NCBI GenBank assembly: GCA_910579425.1
Contig: CAJTVL010000108.1
Span: 1 to 11,811 of the forward strand
Source of the DNA: an uncultured Lachnospiraceae bacterium
GTDB taxonomy: Bacteria > Bacillota > Clostridia > Lachnospirales > Lachnospiraceae
Direction of reading: 5' to 3'
Length of the DNA: 11,811 bases
Each line of letters begins with the position of its first letter. The first letter of the stretch is position 1. Below, piece after piece: positions 5,899 through 11,811 of this stretch. The notes under the pieces are model-generated. The model made no database searches and was not told where the DNA came from. It saw only the letters and a program-made list of their open reading frames with translations. The position numbers were made by a program, and so were the translations under genes.

Positions 5899-6335
5899 GG
5901 GGAAAGCAGCCAAAGGAACGGGAAAAATATTTTATCCGTCTGGGCGGCAGTACGCTGGTGGAAGTGGGCAGGGAGATTTATCTGGAATGGTACCGCTCAG
6001 AACGGAGGGAGCGGTACCAGAGGGAATGCGACAGGAAGCATGGTGTGTGCAGTATCAATAAACTGCATGAAAAAGGATATTATCCTGAAAAATCAAATTA
6101 CCTTAAGGATACGACACTGGAAACGGTTTTAAAGGACGAATGCCGGGACAGGCTGGAAAATGCCCTTAAAAAACTGTCTGAACAGGAGAAACGTCTGGTA
6201 AGGCTTTTGTATTTCGAGGATATGACAGTAAAGAAAACAGCGGAAATATTCGGGTGCAGCAGAAAAACAATCCATAACAGGAGGGAAAAGGTATTGGAAA
6301 AAATAAGAAAGATGATGTCAGAAACGTCTCCATGA
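5895..6335 (+). CDS. Small sigma-70-family (region 4) protein
   Basis: I place the start at the ATG at 5895, in an ATGA overlap with the preceding stop. The open frame extends further upstream only inside the previous gene. The 146-aa product has a basic N-terminal half (R-G-K-Q-P-K-E-R-E-K-Y, E-V-G-R-E-I-Y-L-E-W-Y-R-S-E-R-R-E-R). The C-terminal half is a sigma-70 region-4-like helix-turn-helix: L-S-E-Q-E-K-R-L-V-R-L-L-Y-F-E-D-M-T, then T-A-E-I-F-G-C-S-R-K-T-I-H-N-R-R-E-K. It resembles the small sigma-like proteins of Tn916-type and Clostridia ICEs, which regulate transfer functions. As a pair with the gene before it, it may form a split sigma factor or act as two partner regulators. It is followed by hairpins and a terminator. 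Confidence 0.78.
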   Translation: MRGKQPKEREKYFIRLGGSTLVEVGREIYLEWYRSERRERYQRECDRKHGVCSINKLHEKGYYPEKSNYLKDTTLETVLKDECRDRLENALKKLSEQEKRLVRLLYFEDMTVKKTAEIFGCSRKTIHNRREKVLEKIRKMMSETSP

Positions 6336-6600
6336 AAAGAGATAACGCCCATGCCGGCAACGGAGCGGAACCGTTGTCAGGAGGACCGTGGAATACCGGA
6401 ACGCGAAGCGTGAGGATATGCCGCGAAAGCCTCTTGACATAAGGTTCACGGATTATCCTTGTGCAGTAGAAAAGGGGCTGCTGCTCCTTTTCCTGCTTCC
6501 GGCGAGGACGGGTCCGGGCAGAGCCCGGCAAAGGATCAAGGGACAGGTCCCTTGCGGGTTCTTAGGGCAGCGCCTTAAGCCCCCGGAAGGCTTTCCTTTT
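6336..6600. other. Gap with a series of hairpins; no convincing gene
   Basis: Perfect small hairpins occur at 6358-6376 (CAACGG/CCGTTG), 6514-6528 (CCGGGC/GCCCGG) and 6538-6553 (AAGGGAC/GTCCCTT), then the terminator at 6577-6602. An open frame from a GTG at 6388 (or ATG at 6418) gives up to 72 residues. Its AGGAGG lies only three bases before the GTG, the product has no family I recognise, and it runs through the hairpins. It may be a decayed small gene. The GC-rich sequence style ends sharply near 6600. Confidence 0.45.
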
Positions 6601-6602
6601 TT
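6577..6602 (+). terminator. Rho-independent terminator after the sigma-like genes
   Basis: AAGCC (6577-6581) pairs with GGCTT (6589-6593), and a run of T from 6597 to 6602 follows after TCC. Forward transcripts of the 5260-6335 pair would end here. It lies against the 3' end of the convergent reverse-strand HEPN gene, whose stop codon (6601-6603) touches the T-run. Confidence 0.6.
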
Positions 6603-7905
6603 ATGATGTAAGCTGCCGCCTAAAAAGTTCTTTAATCACCTTATCTGTCAGCCCTATCCGTTTTAAGATGCAGCAATATACCAGTTTTATAAGTACAAAG
6701 GCAGTCTCTGCTAATTTATTGTCTAATGGCATGAAATTACCGTGTGTAATGGTATTTCTATATTGTACAAGTTTATCAATATCTTCTCTGGATATGTATT
6801 CACCTATCAATGGCTGGTATTCAGAGAAACATTTTTCAATCCTGTCAGCAAGGGCACCTGACAAATGCCGGAGAGTGCCGAGGATATAGTCATATGATTT
6901 TGGGTCGGTTAGAGAGTGGATTCCATCACGGTCTTCTTTCACGGTGTTTTTTAGTTTTTCTACCAGGCTGTCAAAAGCTTTCTCCTGCTGTACCTGGACT
7001 TTAGATAATTCCATTTCTGATTCCAGTGCGGAACAGATTTCCCTTATCTTTATGCTTGTAATATAAGCAGCGGTTTTATCGTCATCAGGAATAAATCCAA
7101 TGTTAAAGCTTGGTTTCTTAGGTTTGTTGTCTACGATTGAGCTTAACAGGCTGGTAACGGATTCTTGCAATATATTGAAAGTCAGGCAACTATGGATTCC
7201 TTTATTTGTATCATGCACATGCTCATAATTAACATAGCATTCTGCAACAGAGTCAGTCATTTCTGGGAAATTATCAATAAAATCTCTGAATGTTATTTTT
7301 TCAAAACTTATATTTCGGCGGAATGCCATAAACTGGCACATGTTTAATATATATCCAAACATTTCGGGGAAAGTCTGGATTTCTTTTTCTTCATCAAATG
7401 TGATTTCTAAATTAATTCCTCCCGTTGAAATGGAATCGCCTTTTTCGGCTGATCTCCGGTCATGAGGTGTGGAATGGATAGAGATATTCCCTCTCACATT
7501 TTTGCCTGCCAACGTGTAGGTCAGGCTGTCATCCTGATATTTAACTTTCGTTTCTGCCTTTTCAGTATATTCAAATATAACAGAAGATGGGAAGAAAAGC
7601 TTATTGAGAATACCGTTTTCAAAACAAAGGATTTTATAGGTACTAATATCGGGAAAACTACTGACAAAGTATGTCCAGGTGTTAAGTGTCAGTTCATGCC
7701 ATATTTTTAATTCCTGATTGGCATAGATATAGACATATTTTCTTTCGGGAGTACGTCCCAGGATAAATCCCTGTTGCTGGGGAAGGATAATAGGAGATTT
7801 AGGCTGGGGGTCTGAATGAAAGAAGATACATTGGAAATCTTCTATTACAAAAGAAATATTTTCATATCCTTCCACTATACCATACAGTCTTGTTTGATTT
7901 TGCAT
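6601..7905 (-). CDS. ApeA-like HEPN-domain protein, candidate anti-phage RNase
   Basis: This 434-aa reverse-strand protein starts at an ATG (7905) preceded by AAAAAGGTGAT. The N-terminal ~200 residues look beta-rich and resemble the N-terminal domain of ApeA-type proteins: a short G-I-V-E-G-Y-E strand, L-x-G-K-N-V-R-G, L-E-I-T-F-D. The C-terminal half is helical and ends in a HEPN domain with the catalytic-type motif Y-R-N-T-I-T-H-G, R383 to H388 (the R-x4-H pattern typical of HEPN RNases). ApeA-type proteins in other bacteria are abortive-infection defence proteins, thought to cut host tRNA or other RNA when phage is sensed. The classic ApeA is longer, so this is a related, compact form. It sits in an AT-rich island unlike its neighbours, a sign of transfer. 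Target and trigger are not visible. An apoptosis-like or regulatory HEPN role remains possible. Confidence 0.7.
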   Translation of the reverse strand: MQNQTRLYGIVEGYENISFVIEDFQCIFFHSDPQPKSPIILPQQQGFILGRTPERKYVYIYANQELKIWHELTLNTWTYFVSSFPDISTYKILCFENGILNKLFFPSSVIFEYTEKAETKVKYQDDSLTYTLAGKNVRGNISIHSTPHDRRSAEKGDSISTGGINLEITFDEEKEIQTFPEMFGYILNMCQFMAFRRNISFEKITFRDFIDNFPEMTDSVAECYVNYEHVHDTNKGIHSCLTFNILQESVTSLLSSIVDNKPKKPSFNIGFIPDDDKTAAYITSIKIREICSALESEMELSKVQVQQEKAFDSLVEKLKNTVKEDRDGIHSLTDPKSYDYILGTLRHLSGALADRIEKCFSEYQPLIGEYISREDIDKLVQYRNTITHGNFMPLDNKLAETAFVLIKLVYCCILKRIGLTDKVIKELFRRQLTS

Positions 7906-7930
7906 GCAATCACCTTTTTCTCTAAAAAAA

Positions 7931-7945
7931 TTCGTATTAAACGAA
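7931..7945. repeat. Small palindrome upstream of the HEPN gene
   Basis: TTCGT (7931-7935) and ACGAA (7941-7945) form a perfect 5-bp inverted repeat around ATTAA, 26 bases upstream of the HEPN start codon. The size and place would suit a repressor site or a transcript hairpin near the ribosome binding site, but chance is possible. Confidence 0.25.
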
Positions 7946-7966
7946 AGCTATGTTTGATAAAAGAGA

Positions 7967-8072
7967 TGTTAGTCCGAAAGTGTGTTGGTGCTATAATCTG
8001 CATTCTATATCTCCGGTATTCATGCGAATCAAAACTGGGAATTTTGAATGCCAACATATTTACGGACTAACA
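7967..8072. repeat. Inverted-repeat element, copy 1 (MITE-like, 106 bp)
   Basis: The ends TGTTAGTCCG (7967-7976) and CGGACTAACA (8063-8072) are perfectly complementary, and pairing continues inwards to GTGTTGG (7982-7988) and CCAACAT (8051-8057), 19 of 22 positions. No open frame of note lies inside, and no clear target duplication is seen. Its forward strand aligns with the reverse complement of copy 2 (8528-8637), including CATTCT, TATAAT-[CT]TG, CGGT, CGAAT and AATTTT blocks. It lies between the 112-aa gene and the HEPN gene. It could be a non-autonomous transposon remnant, a structured RNA or a recombination site. Confidence 0.7.
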
Positions 8073-8086
8073 CCAGACTTTAATGA

Positions 8087-8425
8087 TCAATGAGTTCTAT
8101 CATGCTTCAACCATTCATTCATTTCTATCATATCTTCTTTTTCCAAACGATTACGATAATCTGAATTAATTAAATATATTTCTCCTTCTGTTTCTATGGT
8201 TATCACATGGCATATACGCTGTCCAAGATATATGCCTAAATAGTTGCGTGTGACAGATGCCCTTGATATTTTTTTCCCTGATCTAATTGCCTCAATAATA
8301 TCTTCCCTTTTCCAAATCCCTAATTCATCTATTACTTTGTCTTCTTCACAAGTATAAGCTGTTGCATGAGTAATTAAGTTGTTTAGTTTTGAATAGCTTA
8401 CATTATCCAACAAAATTTCCTGCAT
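8087..8425 (-). CDS. Hypothetical protein, 112 aa, upstream of the HEPN gene
   Basis: On the reverse strand an ATG at 8425 follows GGGAGGG by 7 bases; an in-frame ATG at 8440 overlaps that ribosome binding site and is unlikely. The product begins MQEILLDNVSYSKLNNLI and ends NEWLKHDRTH. It is hydrophilic, with no signal peptide or membrane segment. The middle and end look beta-rich (Y-L-G-I-Y-L-G, then I-C-H-V-I-T-I-E-T-E-G-E-I-Y-L-I) and finish in an acidic helix. I do not recognise a family. It is in the same AT-rich sequence and orientation as the HEPN gene, 181 bases upstream of it, and is flanked on both sides by copies of one inverted-repeat element. It may be an antitoxin, sensor or regulator for the HEPN protein, but only its position supports that. 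Confidence 0.65.
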   Translation of the reverse strand: MQEILLDNVSYSKLNNLITHATAYTCEEDKVIDELGIWKREDIIEAIRSGKKISRASVTRNYLGIYLGQRICHVITIETEGEIYLINSDYRNRLEKEDMIEMNEWLKHDRTH

Positions 8426-8460
8426 AAATTTCCCTCCCATTCATTTCCAACAATTACATT

Positions 8461-8466
8461 ATTATA
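8461..8466 (-). promoter_or_regulatory. Probable -10 box of the 112-aa gene
   Basis: Read on the reverse strand, TATAAT lies 36 bases upstream of the start codon at 8425. The best -35 match (GTGACT, 15-base spacing) is weak. The -10 position and the surrounding A/T richness fit a reverse-strand promoter that could also serve the HEPN gene. Confidence 0.4.
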
Positions 8467-8527
8467 CACTATTTCTGTACCAGTCACCACATAAAATATA
8501 ATCTTGCTTTAAATCAGTATGCCAAAA

Positions 8528-8637
8528 TGTATTAGTCAGTAAATGTGTTGGTTCTTAAAATTATTCGTTTTCAGACCGCAAATTCAGAATGTGTAGGCAA
8601 CAAATTATATCTGCTAACACAATTTTGGACTAATACA
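8528..8637. repeat. Inverted-repeat element, copy 2 (MITE-like, 110 bp)
   Basis: TGTATTAGTC (8528-8537) and GACTAATACA (8628-8637) are perfect reverse complements. Weaker pairing continues inwards (GTGTTGG at 8545-8551 with CTAACACAA at 8614-8622). The copy is homologous to 7967-8072 in the inverted orientation, with about two thirds of the core positions shared by eye and one ~10-base length difference. It lies upstream of the 112-aa gene, close to that gene's promoter. Confidence 0.7.
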
Positions 8638-8817
8638 CAATATTATTAATGGAGATTTGTACGGACGGATAGATATTAAGACAAACCGACAGCAGAATTT
8701 TATTTCTAAAATTTCTATAAACTGTTTATTTTTCACTCCTTCCCGCCTGCTATTAGTGAAGGGGTAAATAAATCTCATTTTCAATTCATACAAAATTCCC
8801 TTTCGTTGAACCTTGAC
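8638..8817. other. AT-rich stretch without a gene, right end of the island
   Basis: No coding frame is supported. A 7-bp inverted repeat, AATTTTA/TAAAATT, lies at 8696-8713. The AT-rich style ends close to 8815-8825, where GC-rich sequence returns. This change probably marks the right border of the acquired segment. Confidence 0.5.
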
Positions 8818-8818
8818 A
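8813..8818 (+). promoter_or_regulatory. Possible -35 box upstream of the surface protein
   Basis: A perfect TTGACA occurs here, but the best -10-like sequence (TGATAT at 8839-8844) is 20 bases away, wider than normal. It lies at the border between AT-rich and GC-rich DNA. A role for the surface gene 164 bases downstream is possible but weak. Confidence 0.25.
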
Positions 8819-8981
8819 ATTTCACAGCCTGCCCAGATTGATATCCTGCAGATGAGTGTGCATTTGGCGCGCCTGGCAGGAGGGAACGCCGCGGAAACAG
8901 AAGCCGGGGCAGGAACGGGTCTGGGAGGGACACAGGCAGAACGTTTAATATTTATAGAAATATGGAAGAAAGGAAGGACGT
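8819..8981. other. GC-rich leader of the surface protein gene
   Basis: The sequence has the codon-like, GC-rich style of the backbone and stays open in one frame (QIDILQMSVHLARLAGGNAA, and on), but with no start signal or known family. It may be the tail of a gene cut off when the AT-rich island was inserted. The end carries AAAGGAAGG, the ribosome binding site of the next gene. Confidence 0.35.
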
Positions 8982-11811
8982 ATGGGAAGAAAGAAAATCA
9001 TGACGAAGCTTCTTACATGCTTTGCGGCGGCAGCCACGGTCGCAACGGGAATCCTTGGGAGCGTCCCGCTGCCTGCCAGGGCGGCCGAAGAGGACAGTTA
9101 CACGGTCACGTTTGAGGCCTATGAAGGGATCTGTGAGACAGAAAGCATTTCCGTGCCAAAGGGGGAAAGCATCATATTGCCAGACGCATCCTATGAGGGG
9201 CATTATCTGGAAAGCTGGGTAGAAGTGACCGAAAACGGGAACGTGCATACATTTAAAGCCATAGGATGGGCCGGGAACGAGTACACCCCGGAAAGGAGCC
9301 TGAACCTTTATGCCAACTGGAAGCCGGAACAGGAGCAGGATATTACGGCTATTTATGAGGCAAGGATCGGGGATATTCAGTATGAAGAGCTGGAAGAGGC
9401 TTTTGCCAACGCACAGGCAGGCGACACGATTATAGTCCTTAAGGACTGCGGCGTGTCAAAGACGCTTGAGGTCACTGCTGATAACATTACCTTAAAGAGT
9501 GAAGACGCGGAAAATCCGGTGACCATCCGCAGGGAAGAGGAGTTTGCCGGTAAAAGCTATGCCAGAGATGCCGGAAACGTTCTGGTCGGGATAAGCAGCG
9601 GCAGCCTTGCCACGCAGGATATTATCCTTGACGGAGGCGCGGTGCTGGATAAGGATTTTAACAACACCGGGCAGGTCTGGGACAGCCCCCTTATTTATGT
9701 GAAAGGCTCCTATGCCATGGGAGCAGGGACTGTCCTTCAGAATAACTATAACACGGATTATTCTGAAAGCGCAGACAGTTCCAGGAGCGTCAGGACTGCA
9801 GGGGCGGTAGATGTCGCATGGGACGCAAGCATGACCATGGATGGCGGCCTGATACAGGACTGCTATACATTAGGGGCGGGCGGCGGCATCCAGTCTGCCA
9901 AGACCGCGGAAGTTACGATCACATCGGGCACGATCCGCCACTGTGCGGCTGTATGGGGCGGGGCGCTTGGGCTCATGGGGCCTTCCGAAGCATCAGACAT
10001 GGAACTGAGCGGGAACCATTCCGATTCAACAGGGGGTGCGGTGTGGTCAACATTATCCCTGGTCATGACGGACTGTGTCATTGAAGGGAACAGTTCCGGC
10101 TATGACGGTGGCGGCGTCTATATGTCTACAGGGGGCCAGGCGAAGCTGATCCGCTGTACCCTTACCGGAAATAAAGCCCCAAGGGGCAGTGCAGTCCAGA
10201 CGGGCAAAGGGGAAGGCGTACTGCCACTGGTCATCCGCGACTGCACGATTACAGGGAACCGTTCGGGGGAAAAAATCCATGCAGGGGGCACGGTCTGTTA
10301 CATGAACGAGACGGGGATTATCTTATCCGGGCATATCGTCATGGAAGATAACCTTTCCGTGGGTTATGAACCCTGCGATATCCATTATTTTTACAATACA
10401 GGGGCCTCCATTCTGTTAGATGAAGATTTTGAAAGCGATTCCACCTTTGTGCTGGGCGGCTATGACACGATCAAGCCGGGCAGGGTTTTAATTGACGGGA
10501 CGCTTTACCATAAGGATGCCAGCCCGGAACAGTTTGTATGGCACACAAGGAACTATCGGACGGAAAAAAGGGGAGAGAACCTTTACCTTGCGGAAGTGCC
10601 GGAGGCTTATACGGTGACTTATGATGCGAATAACAGCTCCCCCGGATACGACAGCGTCTATTGCTCAGACCCTAATGACTATACCAGCGAAGATACCGTA
10701 ACTATTATGGGTGAAGAAGAGCTTTTCCCCCTTATGGGAAACCTTGTGAAGTTCGGCTGTGACTTTGCCGGATGGAATACGGAGAAGGACGGGTCAGGGA
10801 CAGGCTATGTGCCCGGACAGGAAATCAGCCTGACAGATGACCTTTACCTCTACGCACAATGGCAGGAAAAAGACCTTGTCACCCTGACTTATATCTATAA
10901 TGGCGGCACGGGTGAGACGGAAAGTGAGCAGGTCATTCCCGGCACGAATACGGTATTCCCGGAGGCTTCCAGAAAGGGCTACCGCTTTAAGGGATGGTAT
11001 GAAGACGAGGAACTGACTGTATTTGCAGGAAATGCAGGGGAGAAGCATTTTGCACCCCGGCAGGACGCTTCCTATTACGCCGCATGGGAGAAAACAGAAG
11101 CAACCGTCGCTTTTGACGCAGATGGTGGAGAGATGGAAGGCGGGGATATTACCGCAAAGATTGGCGATACCATTACCCTTCCCGGCTGTACCAAAGAAGG
11201 TTATGAATTTACGGGCTGGTATGACGGGGATGCCTGTGCCGGGCAGGCAGGGGAAGATTATACTGTCGCCGATGACGTTATCCTGAAAGCCCATTATGTA
11301 AGGAAAGAAGCGCCCGTATGCACTGTTTCTTTTGATACGGACGGAGGGAAAGAAATTTCACCCATGAAAGTGGAAAAAGGAAAGGCGGTTAAGCTGCCGG
11401 AAGCAGAAAAGGCAGGATATATTTTCCTTGGCTGGCATACAGCGAAGGAGGGCGGTACCAGAATGGACACGGAATTTACCGTGACGGAAGATACCATGCT
11501 TTACGCCCGCTGGGAAAAGGAAGACCAAAAGCCGGAGGAAAAACCGGAAGCCACTATCACCTTTGACGCGGACGGTGGGGAGATGGAAGGCGGTGACATT
11601 ACCGCAAAAGTGGGCGATATCATTATGCTTCCTGCCTGCTCTAAGGAGGGCTATGAATTTACGGGCTGGTATGACGGGGATACCTGTGCAGGGCAGGCAG
11701 GGGAGAAATATACTGTCGCTGGTGATGTTATTCTGAAAGCGCATTATGAGAAAAAGGCGGAGATTACTTATCTCATTACCTTTGATCCCAATGGCGGAAG
11801 GAAAGCCGCAC
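8982..11811 (+). CDS. Large secreted surface protein with beta-helix and InlB-type B-repeats (partial)
   Basis: An ATG at 8982, four bases after GGAAGG, opens a frame with no stop up to the window end (943 codons so far). Residues 1-35 are a signal peptide: basic MGRKKIMTK, a hydrophobic core, and a likely cut near A-R-A-A (32-35). One B-repeat-like unit follows (~38-110). Residues ~120-530 are rich in short glycine-bounded strands (G-G-A-V, D-C-x-I-x-G-N, G-G-G-V-Y), typical of right-handed parallel beta-helix proteins. From residue ~543 come InlB B-repeat (Listeria-Bacteroides, Flg_new) units, each with an F-D-x-x-G-G start, G-Y-x-F-x-G-W middle and L-x-A-x-W/Y end. Such proteins are exported and often wall-anchored adhesins; the C-terminus and any LPXTG anchor are outside the window. 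On ICEs they are thought to aid cell contact. Ligand unknown. Confidence 0.9.
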   Translation, partial: MGRKKIMTKLLTCFAAAATVATGILGSVPLPARAAEEDSYTVTFEAYEGICETESISVPKGESIILPDASYEGHYLESWVEVTENGNVHTFKAIGWAGNEYTPERSLNLYANWKPEQEQDITAIYEARIGDIQYEELEEAFANAQAGDTIIVLKDCGVSKTLEVTADNITLKSEDAENPVTIRREEEFAGKSYARDAGNVLVGISSGSLATQDIILDGGAVLDKDFNNTGQVWDSPLIYVKGSYAMGAGTVLQNNYNTDYSESADSSRSVRTAGAVDVAWDASMTMDGGLIQDCYTLGAGGGIQSAKTAEVTITSGTIRHCAAVWGGALGLMGPSEASDMELSGNHSDSTGGAVWSTLSLVMTDCVIEGNSSGYDGGGVYMSTGGQAKLIRCTLTGNKAPRGSAVQTGKGEGVLPLVIRDCTITGNRSGEKIHAGGTVCYMNETGIILSGHIVMEDNLSVGYEPCDIHYFYNTGASILLDEDFESDSTFVLGGYDTIKPGRVLIDGTLYHKDASPEQFVWHTRNYRTEKRGENLYLAEVPEAYTVTYDANNSSPGYDSVYCSDPNDYTSEDTVTIMGEEELFPLMGNLVKFGCDFAGWNTEKDGSGTGYVPGQEISLTDDLYLYAQWQEKDLVTLTYIYNGGTGETESEQVIPGTNTVFPEASRKGYRFKGWYEDEELTVFAGNAGEKHFAPRQDASYYAAWEKTEATVAFDADGGEMEGGDITAKIGDTITLPGCTKEGYEFTGWYDGDACAGQAGEDYTVADDVILKAHYVRKEAPVCTVSFDTDGGKEISPMKVEKGKAVKLPEAEKAGYIFLGWHTAKEGGTRMDTEFTVTEDTMLYARWEKEDQKPEEKPEATITFDADGGEMEGGDITAKVGDIIMLPACSKEGYEFTGWYDGDTCAGQAGEKYTVAGDVILKAHYEKKAEITYLITFDPNGGRKAA
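11100..11297 (+). repeat. InlB-type B-repeat, type A copy 1
   Basis: This unit (residues 707-772) reads A-T-V-A-F-D-A-D-G-G-E-M-E-G-G-D-I-T-A-K and contains Y-E-F-T-G-W-Y-D-G-D. It returns almost unchanged 450 bases later, while the unit between them (from ~11317) is of another subtype. The repeating block is therefore a two-domain module, and the duplication looks recent. Confidence 0.85.
11550..11747 (+). repeat. InlB-type B-repeat, type A copy 2
   Basis: Second copy (residues 857-922) of the unit at 11100-11297, offset by exactly 450 bases. Differences are mostly single-base, many silent, with a few changes such as K-I-G-D-T to K-V-G-D-I. Another unit begins at about 11770 and is cut by the window edge. 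Confidence 0.85.

Noticed and set aside
7967..8637. Integron-type attC sites flanking a gene cassette
   Set aside because: The end motifs (GTTAGTC ... GACTAAC) do not fit RYYYAAC ... GTTRRRY in order or composition, and no integron integrase is seen.
8813..9115. A 100-codon forward frame from a TTG
   Set aside because: Its second half overlaps the signal peptide region of the surface protein out of frame, and no start signal precedes it. Only the 8819-8950 part is noted as a possible gene remnant.
10794..11744. Reverse-strand open frames opposite the surface protein repeats
   Set aside because: They are shadows of the repeated B-repeat coding sequence; similar antisense frames recur because the DNA itself is repeated.
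1..11811. CRISPR array, tRNA or rRNA genes
   Set aside because: No spacer-separated identical repeats, cloverleaf or rRNA-like sequence was noticed. The regular repeats are only the iterons in repA and the B-repeats of the surface protein.

Overview
The window looks like accessory DNA from a Gram-positive gut anaerobe of the Clostridia, most likely Lachnospiraceae. This is inferred from strong AGGAGG-type ribosome binding sites, the codon style, and a gene set (SymE-like, DUF6075-like, DUF5348-like, ParA, ParB, RepA_N/DUF6017) typical of plasmids and integrative conjugative elements (ICEs) of that group. No rRNA, tRNA or CRISPR array was seen. Family names come from recognising the protein sequences, not from a database search.

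Layout. (1) 1-369: the left edge carries a broken piece of a tyrosine recombinase and several inverted repeats, with no intact gene. (2) 370-3417: a tightly packed forward operon encodes a 49-aa small protein, a SymE-like protein, a DUF6075-like protein, a DUF5348-like protein, ParA and ParB. It ends in a strong terminator at 3462-3506. (3) 3548-4558: a RepA_N-type replication initiator. Its middle holds five direct repeats with an exact 23-bp period (4021-4135), very probably the replication origin inside the initiator gene. (4) 4674-6335: an XRE regulator, a leader-like region with nested hairpins, and two overlapping sigma-70 region-4-like proteins. A run of hairpins ending in a terminator follows (6358-6602).

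(5) About 6600-8810: an AT-rich island, clearly different in base composition from both flanks. It carries two reverse-strand genes: a 434-aa ApeA-like protein with a C-terminal HEPN RNase motif (R383-N-x3-H388), and an unrecognised 112-aa protein upstream of it. Two diverged copies of a ~108-bp inverted-repeat element flank the small gene, in opposite orientation to each other. This looks like a recently acquired defence-type cargo and is the most interesting part of the window.

(6) 8982-end: a large secreted surface protein, cut by the right edge. It has a signal peptide, a right-handed beta-helix-like region and a growing series of InlB-type B-repeats, two of which are near-identical at an exact 450-bp offset.

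How it fits together: ParA/ParB and RepA would maintain and copy the element. The XRE and sigma-like proteins probably control its conjugation or excision genes outside the window. The HEPN island and the surface protein are cargo for phage defence and for host or cell contact.
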